Source: DASSKK01 sp035690495
Lineage (GTDB): Bacteria; Actinomycetota; Actinomycetes; Propionibacteriales; Nocardioidaceae
Direction of reading: 5' to 3'
NCBI GenBank assembly: GCA_035690495.1
Contig: DASSKK010000092.1
Coordinates: 1 to 36,189, forward strand
Length of the DNA: 36,189 nucleotides
The notes under the pieces are model-generated. The model saw nothing but the letters and a program-made list of their open reading frames with translations, was not told the origin of the DNA and made no database searches. A program made the translations under genes and the position numbers. Below, piece by piece: positions 1 through 8,266 of the stretch (its first letter is position 1; each line of letters begins with the position of its first letter).

Positions 1-117
1 ACCAAGATCCGCCTCATCACCCGGATCGCGTTCGGCTTCCGCTCACCCGAGGCCCTCATCGCCCTGGCCATGCTCAACCTCGGCGGCCACCGACCCGTAC
101 TCCCCGGCCGGTCATGA
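1..117 (+). CDS. ISL3-family transposase, C-terminal fragment (cut by window edge)
   Basis: The frame is open from base 1 to a TGA at 115-117 and encodes 38 residues. They end in a stretch reading AFGFRSPEALIALAMLNLGG, which resembles the C-terminus of actinobacterial ISL3-family transposases (the FGFR..ALIALAML tail). The DDE catalytic core would lie to the left of the window, so completeness cannot be judged. No start codon is visible. The next 23 bases end in a sequence that fits the terminal inverted repeat of this family. Confidence 0.75.
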   Translation, partial: TKIRLITRIAFGFRSPEALIALAMLNLGGHRPVLPGRS

Positions 118-140
118 CCCACGGATCAGTCAGGAGAGCC
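1..140 (+). mobile_element. Right end of an ISL3-type insertion sequence
   Basis: After the transposase stop the sequence runs to CAGGAGAGCC at 131-140. Its reverse complement starts GGCTCTCCTG, similar to the GGCTCTT-type terminal repeats typical of ISL3 elements. The adjacent AT-richer octamer GCAAAACA (141-148) could be one copy of the 8-bp target duplication usual for the family. The partner end is outside the window, so the boundary is inferred. Confidence 0.5.
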
Positions 141-167
141 GCAAAACAGCGGACGAATCGGGGTGGG

Positions 168-1124
168 CTAGGCGAAGGAGCTCACCCGGACCGTGAAGCC
201 CTCGTCGGTGCGGCCGTAGTCGACGACCGAGCACAGCATCCGCGCGGCCCACAGCCCGAGCCCGGCCGTCGCGTCGTTGCCGTCGCGACAGCTGTGGGTG
301 GGCAGGTAGCCGAGGAACGGGTCGTCGCAGCCGGGACCGGTGTCGGTGACGGTGGCCAGCAGCCGGTCCGCGGCCACCCACATCCGCAGGGTGACGGGGG
401 GTACGCCGTGCGTGCGGCCGTTGGCGACGAGCTCGCCGAGGGCGCGCACGAAGTCGTCGACGGTCTTGGCAGACAGGCCGGTGCCGAACGCGGCCGGGAA
501 GACCGCGTCGCGCATGCTGCCCACGTCGGGCACGTCGTCGATCTCTATGGCCGGCGGCGCGGACTGAAGCGGGTCGTCGGGAAGGGCGAGAACCGGACGG
601 CTGACGAGGTCCTCGGGCTCGACGTACTCCGGGTTGTCGTGACGCCCATCCGGGCCGAGCAGGCCCTGGTGGGCGCCGAGCAGGCCCGCGTGCTGCTCGG
701 GTGAGAGCCGCCGGGAGTCGTAGACGCACAGCGTCGTGAACGGGTAGCCGGCGAACAACCGGGTGACCGCGGCCTCGTAGCGGATCCACTCCTGCCAGGG
801 CAGCTCGCTGGCCTCGAGGTCGATCAACCCCGTCGTTCGGAAGCCGGGCATGCCGTGGGCACGGCCCTGGTCCATGATCCGTCGGTAGTGGCCGACCCGG
901 TCGACGGGCCGCTCGAACAGGGCTCCGTCGCTGAACCGCACCCTGCGCTTGTCGGCGAACAGCGCGCGGAGCAGGGAGGTCGCCGGGTTGCCGGAGGTGG
1001 ACACCAGCACCTGTTCGCCACGCTCCACGCCGACGCGGACGAACTCGACCGCGGTCTCCTGCAAGGTCCGCTCGTCCTCGTAGAACAACGCGTCGTGGGA
1101 CAGCGCCCCGGCAGCGGTCTTCAT
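168..1124 (-). CDS. MEDS-domain / HATPase anti-sigma regulatory protein (RsbA-like)
   Basis: A 318-residue soluble protein in two parts. Residues about 1-165 resemble a MEDS sensory domain (start ALSHDALFYEDERTLQETA, a GNPATSLLRALF segment, a YPFTTLCVYDSRRL strand). Residues about 185-318 are a GHKL/HATPase of the anti-sigma serine-kinase type, with N-box ELVANGRTHG, G1 box DTGPGCDDP and the GLGLWAARML lid. The expected role is partner-switching control of a stress sigma factor; no sigma or STAS gene lies beside it. The ATG at 1124 is preferred because GAGGAG sits 5 nt upstream; an in-frame GTG at 1127 is too close to it. A GGGTAT box lies about 32 nt upstream. The gene ends 27 bp from the inferred IS edge. 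Confidence 0.85.
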   Translation of the reverse strand: MKTAAGALSHDALFYEDERTLQETAVEFVRVGVERGEQVLVSTSGNPATSLLRALFADKRRVRFSDGALFERPVDRVGHYRRIMDQGRAHGMPGFRTTGLIDLEASELPWQEWIRYEAAVTRLFAGYPFTTLCVYDSRRLSPEQHAGLLGAHQGLLGPDGRHDNPEYVEPEDLVSRPVLALPDDPLQSAPPAIEIDDVPDVGSMRDAVFPAAFGTGLSAKTVDDFVRALGELVANGRTHGVPPVTLRMWVAADRLLATVTDTGPGCDDPFLGYLPTHSCRDGNDATAGLGLWAARMLCSVVDYGRTDEGFTVRVSSFA

Positions 1125-1155
1125 CACTGCTCCTCACTTCTGCTACCGATTAGGC

Positions 1156-1161
1156 ATACCC
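1156..1161 (-). promoter_or_regulatory. GGGTAT box, possible SigB/SigF-type -10
   Basis: On the minus strand GGGTAT lies upstream of the anti-sigma-type gene. GGGTAT matches the -10 of actinobacterial general-stress sigma factors, which would suit an autoregulated partner-switch gene. No clear GTTT -35 is found 14-16 nt upstream, so this is tentative. Confidence 0.3.
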
Positions 1162-1251
1162 GATCGGGCTCGTGACATTCACCCCGGGGGTCGGCGACCC
1201 CTGATCATCCGCGCCGGTGTGCTCATCCCGGCATCATCACACGGTTCGGCG

Positions 1252-1257
1252 TAGGTT
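1252..1257 (+). promoter_or_regulatory. TAGGTT -10 box, leaderless start of coxL-like gene
   Basis: TAGGTT ends 6 nt before the ATG at 1264 and no Shine-Dalgarno sequence is present. A sigma-70-type -10 at this distance places the transcript start at or next to the start codon, as in leaderless actinobacterial mRNAs. Confidence 0.5.
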
Positions 1258-1263
1258 GCCCTC

Positions 1264-3624
1264 ATGCCAGGTTCACTGTTGGGCACCTCCGTCCGCCGGG
1301 TCGAGGACCCGGACCTGATCCGCGGACGCGGCAGCTACGTCGACGACCTGCGGGTGGACGGCACGTTGCACGCCGCCTTCGTGCGCAGCCCGTTCGCGCA
1401 CGCGACGATCACGGCGATCGACACCACCGAGGCCGAGCAGGCCCCCGGCGTGGTCGCGGTCTACACCGCCGAGACACTCGACGCCGCGAACGTGCCGACG
1501 TTCATCGCGCTCAACCCGGCCTGCGACCGGCCACCGCTCAGCGGGACGCGGGTGCGCTACGTGGGCGAGCCGGTCGCGATGGTGGTGGCCGCGACCGCCC
1601 GCCAGGCCGCCGACGCCGTCGAGCTGGTCGACACCGACTACGACGACCTGCCGGTCGTGGCGGAGCCGGAGGCAGCGCTCGCCCAGGACGCCCCGCTGCT
1701 CTTCGAGTACCTCGGGTCGAACGTGGCCGCCGGGCAGCGCGACGCGGACGAGTCCGACCCGTTCGCCGAGGCCGAGGTCGTCGTCCGCGCCCGGATGGTC
1801 AACCAGAGGGTCGCGGTCGCACCGATCGAGCCGAACGCGATCCTCGCCGAGCCGGGTCTGCTGACCGGTGCAGCGCTCACCGTGCACCTGGCCAGCCAGA
1901 TGCCCCACGTCGCGCGCAGCCAGATCGCCGCCTACGCGGGTCTCGGCGAGGACGCCGTACGCGTGGTGACCCCGCACGTCGGCGGTGCCTTCGGCGCCAA
2001 GGCGCCGGTGCAGCCCGAGCACGCCGCGGTGATCAGCGCCGCGCGAATGCTCGGCCGGCCGGTGCGGTGGACCGAGACCCGCAGCGAGGCGATGCTGTCG
2101 ATGCAGGGCCGCGGACAGGTGCAGTGGGCCGAGCTCGGGCTGAGGCGCGACGGCACGTTCGTCGGGCTCCGGGCCCGGGTGATCGGGGAGGCCGGGGCGT
2201 ACGCCGGGTTCGGCGGCGGCCTCGCGATCGGGCCGACCGGCTGGATGGCGACCGGGACCTACACGATCCCGCAGCTGCGCTACGACGCGCTGGCGGTGCT
2301 CACCAACACCGCCAACGTCGGCGCCTACCGCGGCGCGGGACGGCCGGAGGCGGCCGCGATGCTCGAGCGGATGGTCGACATCGCCGCGGACGAGCTCGAC
2401 ATGTCCCCGGTGGAGATCCGACGGAAGAACATGATCGCGCCCGACGCCTTCCCGTACCGGACCCTGACCGGGATGACCTACGACGTCGGCGACTACGACC
2501 TGCCGCTGCGTGAGGCGCTGCGGATCGCGGGCTACGACGACCTGCTGGCCGAGCAGGCGCGGCGACGGGAACGGGACGACGTACGCCAGCTGGGCATCGG
2601 GATCGCGATCTACGTCGAGATCACCGGCGGGGCCGGCGGGGAGTTCGGGTCGGTGAGGATCAACCCCGACGGCACGGCGACGGTGATGGCCGGAACCTCC
2701 GCGCACGGGCAGGGGCACGCGACGACGTTCTCGACGATCGTCGCGGACCGGCTGGGCATCGCACTCGAGAACATCGAGTACGTCCAGTCCGACACAGCCC
2801 GGGTCCCGCGCGGCGGCGGCACCGGTGGGTCCCGGTCCGGCCAGCTCGGCGGCAGCGCGGTGCGCACCGCGGCGGACGCCGTCGAGGAGCAGGCGCGACG
2901 GCTGGCCGCGGAGATGCTGGAGGCCGCTCCGGAGGACCTCGAGCTCACCGACGGGGCGGTGCGGATGCGCGGTGTGCCGGACCGGCAGGTGACCTGGGTG
3001 GAGCTCGCGGCGCACGCGAATGAGACCGGCCAGGAGCTGGGCGCAGCGCTCGACTTCAAGAGCGAGGGCGCGACGTTCCCGTTCGGTGCGCACGTCTCGG
3101 TCGTCGAGGTGGACACCGAGACTGGCTTCGTGACCCCGTTGCGGCACGTGGCCGTCGACGACTGCGGCCGGGTGATGAACCCGCTGATCGTCAACGGCCA
3201 GCAGCACGGCGGCACGGTCTCGGGGATCTCCCAGGCGCTGTGGGAGGCGTTCCGGTACGACGAGGAAGGCACCCCGGTCACCTCGACGTTCGCCGACTAC
3301 GCGATGCCGTCCGCGGCGGACACGGTCTCGCTGGAGGTCTCCAACACCGAGACGCCCTCACCGCTGAACCCGCTCGGCGCCAAGGGCATCGGCGAGTCGG
3401 CCACCATCGGGTCCACGCCGGCGGTGCAGAACGCCGTCGTCGACGCGGTCAGCCACCTCGGCGTACGCCACATCGACCTGCCGTGCACGCCGGACCGGGT
3501 ATGGGCAACCATCCAGCGGGCCCGTGCCGGCGACGGCGCCGCGCCGTGGACCGAGCCGCCGGCCGCCTTCGCCACGCTGCCGGTCCGGCGCGCCGGCGAC
3601 GACGTCAGCGGCGCCGAGATCTGA
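1264..3624 (+). CDS. Form II CoxL-like molybdopterin-binding oxidoreductase large subunit
   Basis: A 786-residue protein, normal length for the xanthine dehydrogenase/CO dehydrogenase large subunit. It opens with GTSVRRVEDPDLIRGRGSYV, typical of the a/b hammerhead domain, followed by the molybdopterin-binding domains. The active-site loop AYRGAGR is at residues 354-360. This is the form II signature; true CO dehydrogenases carry AYRCSFR. The catalytic glutamate is in GIGES (E711). The substrate is therefore unknown: a hydroxylase of purine, aldehyde or N-heterocycle type is likelier than CO oxidation. No FAD (CoxM) or 2Fe-2S (CoxS) subunit genes lie next to it, so it must borrow partners from elsewhere or be an orphan. 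It is convergent with the MBL gene, 39 bp apart. Confidence 0.9.
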   Translation: MPGSLLGTSVRRVEDPDLIRGRGSYVDDLRVDGTLHAAFVRSPFAHATITAIDTTEAEQAPGVVAVYTAETLDAANVPTFIALNPACDRPPLSGTRVRYVGEPVAMVVAATARQAADAVELVDTDYDDLPVVAEPEAALAQDAPLLFEYLGSNVAAGQRDADESDPFAEAEVVVRARMVNQRVAVAPIEPNAILAEPGLLTGAALTVHLASQMPHVARSQIAAYAGLGEDAVRVVTPHVGGAFGAKAPVQPEHAAVISAARMLGRPVRWTETRSEAMLSMQGRGQVQWAELGLRRDGTFVGLRARVIGEAGAYAGFGGGLAIGPTGWMATGTYTIPQLRYDALAVLTNTANVGAYRGAGRPEAAAMLERMVDIAADELDMSPVEIRRKNMIAPDAFPYRTLTGMTYDVGDYDLPLREALRIAGYDDLLAEQARRRERDDVRQLGIGIAIYVEITGGAGGEFGSVRINPDGTATVMAGTSAHGQGHATTFSTIVADRLGIALENIEYVQSDTARVPRGGGTGGSRSGQLGGSAVRTAADAVEEQARRLAAEMLEAAPEDLELTDGAVRMRGVPDRQVTWVELAAHANETGQELGAALDFKSEGATFPFGAHVSVVEVDTETGFVTPLRHVAVDDCGRVMNPLIVNGQQHGGTVSGISQALWEAFRYDEEGTPVTSTFADYAMPSAADTVSLEVSNTETPSPLNPLGAKGIGESATIGSTPAVQNAVVDAVSHLGVRHIDLPCTPDRVWATIQRARAGDGAAPWTEPPAAFATLPVRRAGDDVSGAEI

Positions 3625-3663
3625 CCGCCGACCCGCGCCTCGTGAGGTGCCACGGCCCGAATC

Positions 3664-4707
3664 TCACGGCCCCCGATAGGTCCGCACTCCGTCGCTGTCG
3701 GCGCCGGCGATCCGGCCCTGTGCCACCAGCAGCTCCAGGTGCGCCATCGTCTCCATCGAGGCCAGTGAGGCGTTGAACAGGTCGAGCTCGCTCATCTCCC
3801 GCTCGTGCCGGGTCCACGGCAGCCGCTGCGCCACGTCGTACGCCGTCTGCGCGCCGGCCTCGACGGCCGCCCTGCACAGGGCGAGCCGTTGCTCGTGATG
3901 GGCCACCAGCTCGTCCACCCGCTGGTGCGAGCGCTTGCCGACCGGGCCGTGCGCGGGCAGCAGCCGCAGGTCCGGCAGCGCGCGGACCTTGGCCAGCGAG
4001 GCCAGGAAGTCGCCGAGCGGCTGGGGAGCGTACGCCGGCTCGAACCCGATCGAGGGCGTGATGGTCGGCAGCACGTGGTCCCCTGCGAACAGCACCCCGT
4101 CCTCGGTGTCGGCGAACACGAAGTGCCCCTGCGTGTGGCCGGGGGTGGACACCGCGTCGAGCGTGCGCGACCCGACCTCGATGGAGTGGTCGCGCTCGAG
4201 CCAGGTGTCGGGGTACTCGTAGTAGTCGAAGTGCTCCGGCGGGCCGCCGTGCGCGCGGGCCCACTGCTCTGCCAGCCCCGAGGCACCGGCGCGACGCAGC
4301 TGGGCAACCGTCGGGTCGCCGACGCGCGCATAGTCGCCGACCATGTCCAGGGTGCCCTTGTCGCCGATCCCGAGGCTGACCCGCGCCCCGAACTCCTTGC
4401 GTACCGCGACCGCCTGCGTGTAGTGGTCGCGGTGCGCGTGCGTCACCAGGAAGGTGGTGATGTCGGGTACGCCGTACCCGATCTGCTTCAGCGACGCCTC
4501 GAGCTGTGCGCGGGACTCCTCGATCGCCCAGCCGCCGTCGATCAGAGTCAGCCCGTGCTCGGTCTCGATTGCGTAGACGTTGACCGCGCGCAGCCCGTCC
4601 ATCGGCAGCGGCAGCGGGATCCGGTGGACGCCGTCGGCAACCGGGTAGGCACCCGGCTCGGTCCAGTGCCCGGAGCCGGCCGGGCCCTCATGCTCGGTCG
4701 CTGCCAT
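3664..4707 (-). CDS. MBL-fold metallo-hydrolase
   Basis: A 347-residue metallo-beta-lactamase-fold protein. The metal motif THAHRDH is at residues 89-95 (H90, H92, D94, H95). Further ligand regions are TPGHTQGH and the FAGDHVL aspartate/histidine, and there is a helical C-terminal extension (SHQRVDELVAHHEQRL) seen in RNase Z/glyoxalase-like hydrolases. The frame extends upstream to 4845, but the ATG at 4707 is preferred because the extra residues overlap the divergent agmatinase start and do not look like protein. The start is therefore moderately certain. The substrate is unknown. It is divergent from the ureohydrolase gene with about 79 bp between the start codons. Confidence 0.85.
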   Translation of the reverse strand: MAATEHEGPAGSGHWTEPGAYPVADGVHRIPLPLPMDGLRAVNVYAIETEHGLTLIDGGWAIEESRAQLEASLKQIGYGVPDITTFLVTHAHRDHYTQAVAVRKEFGARVSLGIGDKGTLDMVGDYARVGDPTVAQLRRAGASGLAEQWARAHGGPPEHFDYYEYPDTWLERDHSIEVGSRTLDAVSTPGHTQGHFVFADTEDGVLFAGDHVLPTITPSIGFEPAYAPQPLGDFLASLAKVRALPDLRLLPAHGPVGKRSHQRVDELVAHHEQRLALCRAAVEAGAQTAYDVAQRLPWTRHEREMSELDLFNASLASMETMAHLELLVAQGRIAGADSDGVRTYRGP

Positions 4708-4786
4708 GGCGGCAGTCTTCCAGGCATCCCCGCGCCGGATCGCCGGTGGTAGGTTCAACCGTCCCGAGGACCACGGAGGGATGAGC

Positions 4787-5788
4787 ATGAGCGACGACGC
4801 GTTGGACGGCGGACGGCCCCCGATCGGACCGATCGACGCGACCAAGGTGCCCAGGTACGCAGGACCCCCGACGTTCGCCCGGCTGCCTAGGATCGACGAA
4901 GTCGGCGATGTCTCCCGCCACCCCTCCCAGGCTGCCGACGTGGCGGTGCTGGGCGTGCCGTTCGACTCCGGGGTCAGCTACCGGCCCGGCGCACGGTTCG
5001 GCCCCGGCCACATCCGCGCGAGCTCGCGGCTGCTGCGCCCCTACAACCCCGCGCAGCGGGTGTGGCCGTTCGCCACCCAGCAGGTCGCCGACGCCGGCGA
5101 TCTGGGGATCACGCCGTTCGACCTCGACGAGGCGATCGCCGCGATCCAGACCGGCGCCGAGGAGGTGCTCGGCGGGCTCTCCGGGGCCGGGCGGCTGCTG
5201 GTGCTCGGCGGCGACCACACGATCGCGCTGCCGTTACTGCGCACGATGGCGCGCCGGCACGGGCCGGTGGCCGTGGTGCACTTCGACGCCCACCTGGACA
5301 CCTGGGACACCTACTTCGGCGCGCCATACACGCACGGTACGCCGTTCCGCCGCGCCTCCGAGGAGGGCCTGATCGACCTCGAGGGCTCGATCCACCTCGG
5401 GATCCGCGGTCCGCTGTACGACGCGACCGACCTCGACGAGACCGCCCGGCTGGGCTTCGCGACCGTGGCGTGCACCGACTACGACCGGCTCGGGCTGGAC
5501 GGCGTGGTGGCCTCGATGCGTGAGCGGATCGGCGACCGGCCGGTCTACGTGTCGGTGGACATCGACGTGCTCGACCCGGCCGCGGCACCCGGCACCGGGA
5601 CACCCGAGGCGGGCGGCCTGACCTCGCGCGAGCTGCTCGGCACCCTGCGGGGGCTGGCCGGCTCTCGCATCGTCGGCGCGGACATCGTCGAGGTCGCCCC
5701 GGCCTACGACCACGCCGAGGTCACCGGCATCGCCGCCGCCCATGTCGCCTACGAGCTGCTGAGCCTCTACTCGGCGACACCGGCATGA
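4787..5788 (+). CDS. Agmatinase-family ureohydrolase (agmatinase or guanidino-acid hydrolase)
   Basis: A 333-residue ureohydrolase with all binuclear manganese motifs: GGDHT, FDAHLD and SVDIDVLDPA, plus GVPFDSGVSYRPGARFGP near the N-terminus. The family hydrolyses guanidino compounds to urea and an amine. Agmatine, guanidinobutyrate or related substrates cannot be told apart from these motifs. The ATG at 4787 is chosen because GGAGG lies 7 nt upstream; the ATG at 4781 is only 1-2 nt from it. TAGGTT at 4750-4755 is a plausible -10. The stop overlaps the amidase start by 4 nt (ATGA), so the two are translationally coupled. A guanidino hydrolase plus an amidase suggests degradation of an N-rich compound. 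Confidence 0.9.
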   Translation: MSDDALDGGRPPIGPIDATKVPRYAGPPTFARLPRIDEVGDVSRHPSQAADVAVLGVPFDSGVSYRPGARFGPGHIRASSRLLRPYNPAQRVWPFATQQVADAGDLGITPFDLDEAIAAIQTGAEEVLGGLSGAGRLLVLGGDHTIALPLLRTMARRHGPVAVVHFDAHLDTWDTYFGAPYTHGTPFRRASEEGLIDLEGSIHLGIRGPLYDATDLDETARLGFATVACTDYDRLGLDGVVASMRERIGDRPVYVSVDIDVLDPAAAPGTGTPEAGGLTSRELLGTLRGLAGSRIVGADIVEVAPAYDHAEVTGIAAAHVAYELLSLYSATPA

Positions 5789-7188
5789 CCGTGCCGTCCC
5801 CCGACGCCTGGGAGCTCGCCGCCGCGATCCGGGCAGGCGAGACCACCGCGGAGGAGACGGTCGCCGACTGCCTTCGCAAGATCTCCGAGCACGACCCGGC
5901 CGTGAACGCGTTCACCGTCGTGCTCGGCGAGGAGGCGCTCGAGGCGGCACGCGCTGCGGACCTGCGGCGCGAGGAGGCGGTTCGCGCGGGCGAGCTGGCC
6001 ACCCTGCCGCCGCTGCACGGCGTACCGGTGTCGGTCAAGGACCACATCTGGCTGGCGGGGGCACCGGCGACGAACGGGTCGGTGGCCCTGGCGGGCTTCG
6101 TGCCCGACGTCGACGCCGTTCCGGTCGCCCGGCTGAAGCAGGCGGGCGCGATCGTGGTCGGCAAGACGAACAACCCGGAGTTCTGCTACCGCGGCTTCAC
6201 CGACAACGACCTGTGGGGGCTGACCCGCAACCCGTGGTCCCTCGAGCACACGCCGGGAGGATCCAGCGGCGGCGCCGGAGCGTCGGTGGCGTACGGCGCG
6301 ACGCCGATCGCGCTGGGCACCGACGGCGGCGGGTCGATCCGGATCCCAGCCGCGTTCTGCGGCGTGGTCGGACACGCGCCGACGTTCGGGCTGGTGCCGA
6401 AGCTGCCGGGGTTCCGCGGCTGGCCGAGCCTGTCGGTGGACGGCCCGCTCGCGCGGTCGGTACGCGACGCCGCGCTCGCTCTCGCGGTGGTCGCCGGGCC
6501 GGCGCCGGAGGACCCGCTGAGCCTCCCGGGCCCGGTCGGCGACCTGCGGGCGGCGGTGTCACGGCCGGTCGACTGGTCGCGGCTGCGGGTGGCGGTCAGC
6601 GACGACCTGGGCTGGGCGGAGGTGGAGCCGTCGGTGGTCGACGCGTTCCGTGCGGCGGTCGACACGCTGGCCGACGCCGGTGCCCGTGTCGAGGAGGGGG
6701 CCCCGCGCACGACGTACCCCGTGAAGCTGTGGCGCGAGATCGCCTGGCCCGAGGGGCTCGCCTCGGAGGGGCCGCTGCTGGCCGAGTGGGGCGACCGGTT
6801 CACCCGCGGCACCCGGAAGATCATCGAGTCCGGCCGGGTCAGCGCGCGCGCCTATCTGGAGGCGCAGGCGCGCCGCGACGAGCTCAGCGCGACGTGGGCG
6901 CGGTTCTTCGAGTCCTACGACCTGCTGCTCGCGCCGTCCCTGCCGATCCCGGCGTTCCGCACGGATGCACGCGAGCCGGACGGCTTCCATGCGCTCGCGG
7001 TGCCGGCCAACCTCGCCGGCCTGCCGTGCTGCGCCGTGCCGACCGGGCTGGACCCGGCCGGGCTGCCGGTAGGCATGCAGGTGCTCGGCCCGCGCTGGTC
7101 GGACGCCACCGTGCTCGCGGCTGCGGCGACGTGGCAGTCGCTCGCCCCGTCGATGGACCTGCGCGTGCCGCCGGCGCGTGCTGAGTAG
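5785..7188 (+). CDS. Amidase (amidase-signature family)
   Basis: A 467-residue amidase-signature enzyme. The catalytic triad is visible: K85 in SVKDH, the cis-Ser S160 in PGGSSGG and the nucleophile S184 in GTDGGGSIRIP. The C-terminal part (PANLAGLPCCAVPTG, LPVGMQVLGPRW) is also typical. It is cytosolic with no signal peptide. The start overlaps the agmatinase stop (ATGA), making a two-gene operon. GatA is unlikely because no gatB/gatC is adjacent and the fit is better to stand-alone amidases of broad specificity. The substrate is not deducible. Confidence 0.92.
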   Translation: MTVPSPDAWELAAAIRAGETTAEETVADCLRKISEHDPAVNAFTVVLGEEALEAARAADLRREEAVRAGELATLPPLHGVPVSVKDHIWLAGAPATNGSVALAGFVPDVDAVPVARLKQAGAIVVGKTNNPEFCYRGFTDNDLWGLTRNPWSLEHTPGGSSGGAGASVAYGATPIALGTDGGGSIRIPAAFCGVVGHAPTFGLVPKLPGFRGWPSLSVDGPLARSVRDAALALAVVAGPAPEDPLSLPGPVGDLRAAVSRPVDWSRLRVAVSDDLGWAEVEPSVVDAFRAAVDTLADAGARVEEGAPRTTYPVKLWREIAWPEGLASEGPLLAEWGDRFTRGTRKIIESGRVSARAYLEAQARRDELSATWARFFESYDLLLAPSLPIPAFRTDAREPDGFHALAVPANLAGLPCCAVPTGLDPAGLPVGMQVLGPRWSDATVLAAAATWQSLAPSMDLRVPPARAE

Positions 7189-7191
7189 GTT
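7186..7191 (+). promoter_or_regulatory. TAGGTT -10 box before the acetyltransferase
   Basis: The box begins with the TAG stop codon of the amidase and ends 7 nt before the GTG at 7199. This suggests a leaderless internal promoter at the gene junction and supports the downstream start. Confidence 0.4.
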
Positions 7192-7198
7192 CGGCGCT

Positions 7199-7663
7199 GT
7201 GAGCGGCCGTGGGAGGCAGTACGACGTGCGGGTGGCCGGCTTCGACGACCTCGCCGCACGCACGGCGTACTCCTTGTGGCGGCTGCGCGAGACCGTCTTC
7301 GTCGTCGAGCAGCAGTGTCCCTATCCGGAGCTGGACGGCCGCGACACCGAACCGGGCACGCGGCACCTGTGGGTCGAGGACGGCGGCGAGCCGGTCGGCT
7401 ACCTGCGGATCCTCGACGAGGGCGACCACGTGCGGATCGGCCGGGTGCTGGTCGCCGCCTCGCACCGCGGCCGTGGGCTGGCCGAGACGCTGATGGCGGC
7501 CGCGCTGGTCGAGACCGGTGGACGGCCGGTGCGGCTGGACGCGCAGAGTTACCTGGCCGGATGGTACGAGCGGCTCGGCTTCACCGCGACCGGGCCGGAG
7601 TTCCTCGACGACGGCATCGCGCACGTGCCGATGCGCCGCCTGGCCGGGCCGCGCGGTGCATAG
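7199..7663 (+). CDS. ElaA-like GNAT N-acetyltransferase
   Basis: A 154-residue GNAT protein closely resembling the ElaA family in length and motifs: LRETVFVVEQQCPYPELDG near the start, the acetyl-CoA loop IGRVLVAASHRGRGLAETLM, LDAQSYLAGWYERLGF, and the tail DDGIAHVPM. ElaA-type proteins are cytosolic acetyltransferases with poorly known substrates. GTG 7199 is chosen because a TAGGTT box lies 7 nt upstream and the length matches the family; GTG 7178, which overlaps the amidase end, is the alternative. The stop overlaps the start of the downstream phosphotransferase remnant. Confidence 0.8.
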   Translation: MSGRGRQYDVRVAGFDDLAARTAYSLWRLRETVFVVEQQCPYPELDGRDTEPGTRHLWVEDGGEPVGYLRILDEGDHVRIGRVLVAASHRGRGLAETLMAAALVETGGRPVRLDAQSYLAGWYERLGFTATGPEFLDDGIAHVPMRRLAGPRGA

Positions 7664-8266
7664 CGGCGCACTCGACGCGGGTGCCGAGACGTGGGTCCGC
7701 GCCCGCGTCGACCCGGTCGGGCCTTTCGAGACCGTGCACGACCGGCCCTGGGCGACCGTGACCAGGGTGCCGACGGCCGACGGTCCCGTGTGGTTCAAGC
7801 GTGTGCCCCGGTGCAGGCCTTCGAGCCTCGGCTGTCGGCGCTGCTGTCGGCCCGCTGGCCGGGCCTGGTGGCCGACGTGCTCGGTCACGACGAGGACCGC
7901 GGCTGGCTGCTTCTCGCGGACGCGGGGACGCCGGTCGGGGACCTAGGCAACCCGCCCGAGGCCTGGCTGGAGGCGCTGCCGTCGTACGCCGAGCTCCAGC
8001 GCGGCGAGTGCGGCCGCGCCGCGGACCACGAGCGGCACGGCGTACCGGATCTGCGGCTGGCGGTGCTGCCGCAGCGCCTCGAACAGCTGATACGTCATCC
8101 TCTACCGCTCGGCGACGAGGAGACGGCCCGGCTGCGGGGGCTCCCGGACACCTTCGGCCGCCTGTGCGCAGAGCTTGCCGAGCGCGGTGTTCCCGAGACC
8201 GTCCAGCACGACGACCTGCACATGGCCAACACCGGGTTCGAGGGGTCGTCGCAACACCGATTGGGA

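Noticed and set aside
1273..3207. 644-residue antisense frame over the CoxL-like gene
   Set aside because: Composition is typical of a complementary-strand shadow (His/Arg/Val/Gly rich) and the plus-strand protein is clearly real.
1264..3624. True CO dehydrogenase large subunit
   Set aside because: The active-site loop is AYRGAGR rather than AYRCSFR, and coxM/coxS are absent.
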